A stretch of 64,000 bases of DNA from Davidsoniella eucalypti (taxonomy: Eukaryota; Ascomycota; Sordariomycetes; Microascales; Ceratocystidaceae): contig RMBW01000102.1 of the NCBI GenBank assembly GCA_004009845.1, forward strand, positions 50,351-114,350, read 5' to 3'. How positions within the stretch are numbered: the first letter of the stretch is position 1; each line of letters begins with the position of its first letter. The notes beneath the pieces are model-generated. The model was not told the DNA's origin, ran no database searches, and worked only from the letters and a program-made list of their open reading frames with translations. Position numbers and translations under genes: made by a program. Positions 48,976-59,091 of this stretch are shown one piece after another.

Positions 48976-51900
48976 CCTCCAACATCTTCCCTTTCATATG
49001 ATTTTTGTTTTCTCCCCCCTTTTTCCTTGTTTTTGTTTTTTCTACCTGTTCCTGTTTATCATCATCTGGCTAGGCAGGGAAAAGGCATCTTTAAGACGGG
49101 ATTTCTAGGTATGTCTTTGCTCGCGTCAGCGAGTATATACCTATTTCTTTTATCTCTTTTTAGTTGTCCTCTTTCTATTGGTTTTTGTTAATTTTTTTCA
49201 TTTTGGTCTGGCTTGGGTGGTGTATGTCGATTTTAATATCTTTCTCAATTTCCTTTTTTTAAACATTCTTTTTTTTTGTTATTGGGGGAAGCTGACCAAT
49301 GGAAGCTTCCACTGCAATGCCGAACTAGTTACATGAAGTTGATGTGGTTGTTCTTTTTTATCCTTCCAGATACAAGATCTGTGAAGGTACTCCCACTGTT
49401 TTTAGTTCTTCTACTTGGAACATTCTTCTATCTTGGTTATACCTGATGATTACATGTTCAAGAATATCAGCGTGTGGACAAGAACAAGACGGCTATGAGT
49501 CCTTTGGATCCAAAATAACATCATTTGCAGTTCTGGTAACATCATGCCTGGGATGAATGAACACCGGATAACGTTGGTATTGTCTTTTTTTGCTTAGTTT
49601 TGGTTTTTCCCTCCTTGTATTTGTCTGCTATCTTTTCCTTATTCTTGTTTCGTCTCGTTTTGTTTTTACTGATTTCCTTTCTCTTTCGAAGGGAAATTCT
49701 CTGGGTGGTGGTTTCGAACCGTCTGCTTTTTTATTTCCCCTTATTTTCTTTCTTGTTCTATGTGTATCTCAGTTCATGTTTGATCTAGTTGCCTTGTGGC
49801 CTTTTCTTTTTATCTGACTCGTTTTAATGTTGAATCTTTTTTCCGACCTTGAATACTATGATTATGTTTTCATGTGACATCTTTCTCGGCATGACAATGT
49901 ACTGTGTTATATCGACATGATTGTTGCGCTCCCGTCTTCAAGACTTGATGGTTTGAGATAAATCACACGTATCATTGACCTAGAGCTGTATGAGGGAAGT
50001 AGTATGTTTCGCTTATTTGAGATACACCGTGATGGTATTGTATACTAGGAAGACGGTCATGATGTACTTACTACTGCTCGAGTCAATATATCAGATCTCA
50101 CCAACAGGTTCACCCATGCTTATTGCGTTTGAAATATTATAAGTGTTACCGAGATGGTGGCGGTAATTTATTGACCATGGCAGCAGATCTGTGGCGTAAT
50201 ATTCTTCTTGTCCGGTACCAGGGTTCAGTAAATATAGGCAGGACAATATTTTTGTTATGACGAACGACGGCCCCGAACTTACAATGGTATTGTACATAAT
50301 AGGTTTGTGTATCTAGTTACAAGCGATTATCATTGATTTGTTTTTTTTCGGACATATGGAAGATACAAATGGATCATGTAGTTATAACAAATCAGATCAA
50401 GAGTTGTTCAAATGCTCTTAGTGTAGTAGGTCATATATTGAGATATTTTGATAACGGTATCCAGTGTCCATAATTTTTTAAATTTTTATTTATTTAACCT
50501 TTTACGTCTTTATTTAGATCACGTGGATCCGACCCTATTGGATCGTTAGACGTCGAGAACCCACCCCCAGGTCCGAACTAAAAAAAGCAACACAGAAAAA
50601 CACAGCATGGGGGAAGCAGTGGAGAAGACAAGCAGCGCTAGCTTGGCTGAACTTAGATGTGCTGGGATATTGTGATTAATGTAGTTCTTTTTCGTTACTG
50701 TGTTAGTTCTGGTCATCTTGATTAGATCCCTTTGGTAGAAGTTATTAATAGACATCCTCGTCAATGCTAAAGTTACACAAGTTCGACTAAGATTTCCTAT
50801 TTTCCCAGTCGGCCTTTCCTAGGTGGTCAGTGTTATTGGTGGTCAAGTAAAAAGCTTAGGGCAATACATCTGTTTTGGTAGGAATAGAAAATTATTACAA
50901 CATTGCTACAAAATCACGTCATATTATGATCAAAGCTTAAGCCTTGTTGAACCCAAAATAAAGGGGAGAAGCACATGGCCAAGAATTCTAAATTCTCGCA
51001 CGACTTTGTACGGATTGCCTAGGTAAAGCAAGTAAAGTGACTTAGTTATAGTCGGCTTTTATCGATGTCATAAACTGTACATGTAGAACTATATTACTGT
51101 ATGTTGCTATAACTCTACGGGCCACTGTGTGTCCGAGTATCCGAGTACATGTATCTCGCAGTCATGTCGAAAGTTAAAACATACTACATATATACTTTTT
51201 TTTCATAGGGCTGACCTAGTTACATCCAGAGGAATCTTACACAATGCCTTCAAGCCACCAGTATATCTAGACCAAGACTAGAGGGTAACGATAAAAGTAA
51301 ATAAAGAACAAGCCATTATAATATTCTTTGTCTCTAGGAAGTATGGCAGGGGCATCAACAAAGAAGCTAAAAGGAAGCTAGCAGATTTCAAAAGTTGGAA
51401 AGACTCGAACGGACTAAACCAACCGGCGGTGCAAGGCCCATGCAGATATAAGAAAGAAAACAACTCACACTGTGCTAACGTAAGGAAAGAAAGGCGGAGA
51501 ATTGCCGTTGGTTCAATAGCATGCCGCACATGCAAAGCTATTGAGTTTGTCGAGCGGTCAACACAACTTTGATATACAGGCACAACTTTAAATATCCGGC
51601 CGGTATCCAATCCGGCGTCGTATGATCTTAGTGATTTAGGTAGACGGTAAATATAATCAAATCAAGGTTCAATAGCATGTAAGCTTTGACATCTTCTTGG
51701 CAATATGGCCAAGATTTCAGCGAAGATAGCATGGTTGAATAACGGCGTTGTCCGGATAGGCCTTGTGTATGAGTGAGACCCAAACTATGCAAAGTAGAAA
51801 GTGAAAAGAAAAGATATAAAGACAGTCGACGTCCCCTGTATGATCCAAACAAGATATCTCTTCTCTATCACTCACCCTCACTCACACCTCGCTCTCTCTC

Positions 51901-54504
51901 AACGTTCAACACAGTCTCAACATTACTTAATAACTCTTCTTCATCTTAACATCAACCGATCCCCCTCCCTTTCGCAAAAATGAAGTCCTTCGCCATTACC
52001 GCTCTTTTCGCTGCCTCCATGGCCGTTGCAGCTCCCTCTCTGCAGGGCAAATCTGTTCCTTCGAAGACTACTTATGTCATGGCTCCTGGTTCTCCTACCA
52101 CAGGGAGATGTATCTCTGGCGCTTACATGTGTGTGAACAATGAGATGGGCCTCGATGGCGTCTCTATGTGCAACAGAGAAGGTGAATGGGAGGTAAGTCT
52201 TTTCTCTCTTTCACTTCTTAACATTCTCCCTTTTGATATTGCTGTATATTATTTCTTCAAGTAGAAACATATGTCAAGCTACAATTAGAGAAATTCCATA
52301 GACTAACATTGCATGCTTTTGTTCAATATAGCACTTCGCCGACTGCCCTGATGGCACCTCTTGCCGCTTCCCAGAGGCATGGCCGACGCCTTCCTGCATG
52401 TAAGCAGTCACAAGTAACCGCATTAGGCGCTTGCTACTTTGTGTATGCTTAGTACTCGCCTTATTGCATAATGGTTCTTATCCGAGAACGATCGCATTAC
52501 ACCAATTAGCATAGCATAATAGAAATATCTTTGCCTTGTAGTCATGGGGACAACTTTGGCTACTATCAAAGGATATAGCTTGATTGGAGCATTATCATAG
52601 ATTGAGAAAATGGGAGTGTGGATTCAGTTGGGAATTATCATATCATAATATACATTGCATTATATATTTCATTATCATCAGAGAAGACATCTGTGGATCA
52701 CTGGGACGCCGTTATTGCTGATGAGTGCCACCGCATCAAGGAACGCATGTCTAATACCACTATGGCCCTCGCCGAAGTCAACGCTATGTGCCGTATCGGC
52801 TTGACCGGAACCGCTATCCAGAACAAATACTCCGAGCTCTGGACTCTCCTCGACTGGACAAACCCCGGGCGTTTCGGCACATCCCAACAATGTCAACTCT
52901 CTGTCACGCGACCTCTAGTCGTTGGCCAGTCACATGACGCCACGCCAAGTGAAATCTTCCATGCCCGCGATACCGCTCGCAAACTGGTGACGAATCTCCT
53001 TCCACCGTTCTTCCTACGCCGGATGAAGACTTTAATTGCAGACCAGTTGCCACGAAAAACAGATAAAATGGTCTTTTGTTACAGCATGCCAGCAGGCCGC
53101 GTATAAGGAATTTCTCAGGTCTACGCCCGTTCAGCTGGTTCTGCGTTCTGGCGAGTCGTGTGACTGTGGCTCGAATATGCACCGTGGATGGTGTTGCTAC
53201 AACGAATCTGGTGGCTGAATGTGGCAAGCCTGGATGTTTCCGTGTATCTTGACATTACAGAAGCTGTCGAATCATCTAGCCTTGCTCCTCCCATCGACAA
53301 CTGAAACTCAGGAGCGTCAGAAGAATGTGTTGGACTTGCTTGAGATGTGTATACCGGATGGTTGGCAGGCATTCTACCGTGAGCGAGATTCTATGGTCAC
53401 ACTGGCCAACCCTGAGTTTTGCGGAAAGTGGAAGATTCTCAAGAAGCTGCTCAAGGTCTGGCATACCCATGGCGACAAAGTGCTGGTGTTCTCACACAGC
53501 GTACGTTTGCTCAAGATTCTGCACTATCTCTTCAGCAACACCAGCTATGCCGTGAGCTATCTCGACGGCGGTCTCTCGTACGAAGACCGCGCACGGGCTG
53601 TAGACGGCTTTAATGCTGATCCACATCAGTTCGTGTTCTTGATCTGTATGCGTGCCGGCGGCGTCGGACTCAACATTACCAGTGCGTATAAAGTTGTCAT
53701 TTTCGATCCTCACTGGAACCCATCTCACGATCTTCAGGCACAAGATAGAGCGTATCGTATCGGCCAGACACGCGATGTTGACGTATTCCGACTAGTAGCT
53801 GCGGGGACTATCGAGGAGATTGTCTATGCCAGGCAAATATATAAGCAGCAGCAGGCCAACATCGGATACACGGCGTCGACTGAACGACGGTATTTTAAAG
53901 ATGTGCAGAATGATGAGACGAGAAAAGGAGAAACATTTGGGTTGAGCAACATCTTTTCATACCGACAAGACCAGATTGTGCTGAAAGATATCATCAACAA
54001 GACAAATATAGCAGAGGCACAGGTCGGCGTGAGTCTAGTTTCAGTCAACTTAGAACAAGCTGCCAAAGAAGCAGAAACGACATTAAAGACCTCTTCCAAG
54101 CCAACTGTAAAAAAAAGAAGAGAACGACGATGATGACGTTGGCTTGAGCTCGCTAGTTAATATCCTCACCAAGGGGCCCAATTCTTCAACAAAATCCACG
54201 GAACCGCCCAAGATGGATGCTATATCGGGTCTCCTCGCTGAAGCCGGTGGTAGAAAACGGAACTCACGAACAACGAAGGGGGTTTTTGGATGAGTTTTAC
54301 AGAAGAAGACGAGAGAAGTTGTTTGGAGGTTTAGCTAAGGATATTAACAAGTATATAAAGGAGGAACCTAAATCCGAGGTTCAACAGGATTCTAAAGAAG
54401 AGAGCAGACCTGCAGTTGAAGACCTAGAAAGTCTCACAATTAGGGTTAAGGATGAGGATGCCCGTACTATCAGAGCAACCTCGCTTGGATTATCGTCATC
54501 AGTC
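48976..54504 (+). repeat. Large direct repeat, copy B (about 5.5 kb)
   Basis: Second copy of the segment at 41510-47241, same orientation, offset 7466 bases at the left end and 7263 at the right. It is shorter mainly because it lacks about 220 bases of helicase sequence present in copy A at about 45234-45455, while it keeps bases lost from copy A elsewhere. It begins at CCTCCAACA (48976-48984), directly after the LINE coding end. Past 54504 the helicase-like frame continues for a few codons that copy A lacks, so copy B reaches slightly further into the parent sequence. Confidence 0.93.
51980..52403 (+). CDS. Small secreted cysteine-rich protein, CBM19-like (copy B)
   Basis: Paralogue of the gene at 44518, 94 residues. 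Exon 1 is 51980-52192 and exon 2 is 52332-52403, with a 139-nt intron that differs from the copy A intron at two bases. The signal peptide is the same, and all six cysteines are kept (44, 51, 64, 76, 82, 93), with landmarks CISGAYMC, W70 and DCPDGTSC. About 18 residues differ from copy A, clustered at 30-34, 54-62, 66-69 and 72-78, plus one extra residue (Glu-Ala-Trp against Glu-Gly) before the last cysteine. The reading frame, splice sites and signal peptide are intact, which argues for a working gene. Chitin or other glycan binding is inferred only from the CBM19-like spacing. Confidence 0.8.
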
Positions 54505-54555
54505 GCCAAGGCAGATCCAAAATCCGATATTTATCTCGGACGATGGGTTGTATGA
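52703..54555 (+). pseudogene. ERCC6L2-like SNF2 helicase fragment, copy B (broken)
   Basis: Same helicase fragment as in copy A, starting abruptly at WDAVIADECHRIKE. The first frame runs to about 53106 with LTGTAIQN and PPFFLRRMKTLIADQLP. A 5-base deletion relative to copy A near 53080 then shifts the frame; the next frame shows EFLRSTP and the Cys motif CDCGS ... RGWCC before a TGA at 53216-53218. The C-lobe frame (53219-54133, 304 codons) is open, contains SHSVRLLKIL, AGGVGLNITSA and RAYRIGQTRDV, and runs past the stop found in copy A. A further piece (54217-54555) has SKEESRPAVEDLESLTIRVKDEDA-type content from the parent's C-terminal region. There is no P-loop, so ATPase activity is not expected. 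Confidence 0.85.
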
Positions 54556-57456
54556 CATTGTAATACTAACTTATACCAATATCGAAAATATATATATATA
54601 TCCCAATCATCTACTCGACTCTGCTATTTGACCATGACACTACGAATATGCGGTACAACCTGACACCAAGGCTCATTAGGAGCCTCAGTGATATCAAATG
54701 AGGTGGAAGGTTATTGGCCAAAAGGTTGGCAAGCCAGCCACGGCCACAATTTTAGTCATTATCTATCTTTATTAAGCTAGTGTAACGCTAGGGTTACAAT
54801 ACCCTTATGAGAATCAGGAGATTAAGAAGCAATATGAGGCAGATGAACAACAAAACACAAAAGAACGACAGTTACGGGCGCTATAATAAAGTTGATCTGA
54901 GGCTCTGAATACGAGGTTTATTTTGGGTTGTTTGTTTAGCGCGAGATAAGAAAAGGAACATGAATTGGCTAGACTTAAAGTTTATTACATGGTGGCTAAA
55001 ATGTCAGACTGTTGACAAGAAGGCTTTTTGGTTGGCATTTTGAGTGGAAAAACATGTTTTATCAAGGATTGGCTTGAAGTAAAGCCTACAACCAGTGACT
55101 GAGAAAACCCGGGGAAAAGAACCGGAATAATAGTGGAAAGAACGTAATATCAGGGATCCAGTGGGTTCTTATTTGATAGCATGTTCGAGGGAAAATACCT
55201 GAATATTTCTGGTTTTGGTTGACAGTTGAGGTGGCAGTGCACGGACCACGAGAAGGAAGATTAAATAAACAAAAACATTAAAAAAAAAAGGGATTGAGCA
55301 TAAGCTTCATTCTCTTGTCAAGCGAGCTTGGTTATCTAACAAGTTAAGCGTGATATTTGATTTAGAGGAAAAATTTGGAGAAGAGAAATAAAGATTTCTA
55401 TAGGAAGAAGAAGAGAGCAAGGGTTGATTGCTTCTATTGCTCTTGAATTCTTGTTTACTTATTTTGCAAGCTAGGATTTGTTTGTTTTCTAAAGAAAGCC
55501 CGAACCAAAAGCTTTCATATAGAATATTTACTCTTCATATATAGACTTGAGAAGGTCAAATAAGAAGCAAAGACATAAAGCACTTGCGATATGATCTACC
55601 CAGACTTATCACCAGAATAACAAAACAATATTTTACAGGGTAGATGAAGCCATTGACAAGCTCATTATCATGACTGATAAATAGTTGAAAGAGGCGGGCT
55701 TCACGCGCTCTGGCTTTTCATGGAAATGTAACGCCAGCTGGGTAAACAAGAGAAGAAAACGAATAGAGAAAGAAAAAGAAAACAAAAAAAACTCCTATCT
55801 TTTCCCTCGTATCCTAGGTAGGAGTGGAGAAATATAACGTGATTCTATCTAGCAATCCTACGGGCCTTCTATATGTATCTTGATTGTCTTGTTATATTAC
55901 ATTGCCATCGTATTTCTCGGATGGTCTTCAATGCGCTGTTATATGTTTTTTGGTGGTTAACATGCGATATTTTGTACGTATAAGTATATATTGACTGGTA
56001 TCCCCTATTTGACTTGGTATGTGGCGGTACAGTGTACATAGCATAGTCAAGCTGGCAACAGACCCAAACTCGAACAACAACACGTTAAGGGAACAGAGAG
56101 AAAGAATGAAGGGAGAAAACGGGCACCCAAACATGTTGTAGTTTTTTTTTTTGGGGTCGAACAAACTAGTTCAGAACGCCCGGGGACCTTCATTTTGTTT
56201 GCTCTACTCACATTTCTTATTTAGAGTAACGAGCTTGTAACATTGGATTGCCCATATATTTGTTTAATATTTTCGCCAGGCATAAAAATAAACCGGCAAT
56301 CTAGTTACTTGGTGCTTGACTAATATTCGCCCTGCAAAATGACGATCCCTAGTAAGATTTTCTGGTTGAACTACGAGAAGAAAGCAGTACCGTCTGGATC
56401 TGGGCCACGATATTTACACAACATTTATACCCTGAAATCAAGTTGATCTTTAGTCTTTTTAGGAATTATTTTGAAGTCTAGACGTCAGCATGATTAGTCG
56501 TTAAACCTTTTGGTGAGGTGAGGTTTATCCATGGCTGATAGGTAGGTAAGTACCCTGAAAACAGGAATAGACAAAGGGCAACTACTAGTTTACTGGCTAG
56601 TACTACTATGACAAAAGAGCGGCTACGCCGGCTGTTGCTCATTTCATCCCCGGGACCCTGCGCTCCTTCCTTTTTGCTTCCCTCACTTGAATATTTCTCG
56701 CTGTTACTTGTTCTGGGGTTCGAAATATTTATGGTTCTTTTTTTCTGCCCACAAGATGGAATATATCTTTTCTTTTCTTTTACTTTCTTCATCATCTCCT
56801 TGATCGGAAGCAAGAAAAGCCTCTTTGTTTCTTTTTTTCCTTCCTTGTTTTACTTTTATTTTTTTGTTCGTGACAAAAAGGCCTATCGGATTATTTTCTG
56901 AATAGAGAAACTCCCTTCGTTTAGTTCTCACAGAAATACGCCATAAATTCTTTTGTTTTTTTTTGTTTCTCGTATTGAAGAGAGAGTCTTGTCATCCGTT
57001 CTACTTAAAAAGATCGAACGCCATCACGAACATCAGTCCGATATATCCTTCCTCTTTCATCATCACCTAAAATCGACTCGATATCCTGTCTTCACCTAAT
57101 CTCGACCTTGAGACTCGAGACTATATACTTTCGTTATCATCTAAACCTTCCCACACCTACAAATACTCATCATCCGCTGTCGTTTATCTGTTTGCGTGGA
57201 AGTGCTCGTTTCTATTCTTAACTGAATCTAGAGACTACCATCCTTACTAGCATCTTATTTCTAATATCTTTAATATCTTTTTGTGCAATCGTTGAGTTCG
57301 TTGCTTGCTGGTAGCTTCCAACCAAGCAGCTTTTAACTTTTAACGTTAATTCCTAATTCTCGTCAAAGACAAATCCTGCATTCAGCTTCTGCAGGTTAAG
57401 CTTCTTTTTGACTATTTCTTTTTTGGTCTTAATCTCAAGGACCTTCATCGAACAAC
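54505..57456. other. Intergenic region after copy B, with the CRH gene leader
   Basis: About 2.9 kb. After the end of the helicase relic comes the 41-base Myb fragment (54700-54740), then a short inverted repeat TGTAAC/GTTACA at about 54780-54797, and a brief open stretch (YENQEIKKQYEAD-like) of unknown origin near 54805-54885. The remainder is AT-rich or low complexity. From about 56950 to 57456 the plus strand is pyrimidine-rich and is probably the promoter and long leader of the CRH gene. Confidence 0.5.
54700..54740 (+). repeat. 41-base exact copy of Myb gene exon 3 sequence
   Basis: The 41 bases are identical to 40398-40438, inside the second SANT-like repeat of the Myb gene (encoding RWKVIGQKVGKPA). 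The flanks on both sides do not match the Myb locus. It is an isolated fragment, about 200 bases past the end of repeat copy B. Confidence 0.9.
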
Positions 57457-59091
57457 ATGCGATCCTCTATTCTCTATGCGGCCGCTGCCGGTCTTTTGCA
57501 GGCCAGTTCTGCTTTTGCTGCCCAAGGTTCTTGTACCCTAGACAACAAATGTCCCGAGTCGGCTCCATGCTGTTCCCGTAAGTGCTATAATCCTATCTAT
57601 TCTATATGAAACTGGCTGTTGTGCTGTTTCTTAAGGCGACGTGCATCAATCTATGCCTGTTTGTCTGTCTACCTGTAAAGTAGATTGATTACCTGCATAT
57701 GGTGATACAGCTAGTAAGGGCACTAGGAAGCCCTGTGACTGATTGTCAGAAACGCCACCACATAATCACAGTCACAGAATCGAAAAAAACACATCCCTTT
57801 TCAGACTGTGTAACCTGCCACAGAGAACACGAAAAAATAAAGGAGATGTTCAAATGCTGACCTTCATTTTGTTCTAGAATACGGCGAATGCGGCACCGGC
57901 GCTTACTGCCTGGGTGGCTGCGATCCTCGCATGTCCTTTTCCTTGGACTCGTGCACACCAGAGCCCGTCTGTGAAAGCAAGACATACACCTGGAAGAACA
58001 CCGATAGCATTATTAGCAACACCAAGTACTTGGGCGACTCCTCTAAATACGACTGGGTGTACTCGGGCACTCCGCTGTCTTATAACGACAACCTGCTCCT
58101 GACTATGCCTAAGAACAGTGTTGGTACAGTCATGTCTCTGACCACATACATGTGGTATGGCAATGTCAAGGCTCGCTTCAAGACGTCGCGTGGTGCTGGT
58201 GTAGTCACTGCCTTCATTCTCATGAGTGACATCAAGGACGAGATCGACTACGAGTTTGTTGGTGTGGATCTGTCTACTGCCCAGACAAACTACTTCTTCC
58301 AGGGAATCACTGGTATGAACGATGGTGTCAATATTACTAATATCGACGACACGTACAACAACTTCCACGATTACGAGATCCGCTGGACACCCGATCAGAT
58401 AGAATGGCTCGTCGACGGCGTTGTCGGCCGCACTAAGAAGCGTTCCGATACCTGGAATTCTACAGCGCAGCAGTGGGATTTCCCTCAGACTCCCGCCCGT
58501 GTTCAGCTGTCTCTATGGCCGGGTGGTCTAGCTTCCAACTCCGCAGGCACTATTGCTTGGGCCGGCGGTCAGATCGATTGGGACAGCGATGATATCCGGA
58601 ACAACGGCTACTACTTTGCTGAATTCTCCGAAGTCACTGTCGACTGTTACAACGCCAGCAGCGCACCGGGTACCAACAAGAACAAGAGTTACTACTACGA
58701 CGACATCAAGAGTACCAACGATACTGTTGTCGACTCTACCAAAGACACGATTCTGGCATCCTTCGAAGCCACGGGACTTAACATGACGGCCGGAAAGACT
58801 AGTGATAGTGACTCTAGCTCCGACTCTGAAAGTAACGATGGCAGTCAGGTGCCCGGCGGTAGTAACGTGCCCATATCAGGCGGTGGTAGCAGTTCTTCTA
58901 GCGATGGAAGCAGTGGCTCGTCAAGCTCGAGCAGCTCATGTGATACAAGCTCATTCTCGCAGAACTGCAAGAGCTCGTCAAACTCTTCAACGACCACTTC
59001 GGCGGCACATGACGGTGCTTACGTAGGTGTCCGGAGAAACCTGGGGCTGGGCATGGTGGCTGCCATGTTTGGCGCCGCTGTGTTGACCTAA
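57457..59091 (+). CDS. GH16 CRH-family chitin-glucan transglycosylase, GPI-anchored (UTR2/CRH2-like)
   Basis: Cell-wall enzyme that links chitin to beta-1,3/1,6-glucan by transglycosylation at the surface. Exon 1 is 57457-57577 and exon 2 is 57878-59091 (300-nt intron, GTAAGT donor, TCTAG acceptor), giving 444 residues. A signal peptide (residues 1-21, ending SSAFA-A) is followed by a Cys-rich module CTLDNKCPESAPCCSQYGECGTGAYCLGGC-like in layout, resembling the CBM18-type start of Utr2/Crh2. The GH16 catalytic motif DEIDYE is at residues 161-166 (Glu162 nucleophile, Glu166 acid/base by family knowledge). Other conserved parts are YFFQGI, HDYEIRWTPDQIEWLVDG and PARVQLSLWPGG. The C-terminal third is Ser/Gly-rich and ends in a hydrophobic tail (LGLGMVAAMFGAAVLT), fitting a GPI attachment signal. 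The long CT-rich leader suggests strong expression. Confidence 0.94.
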
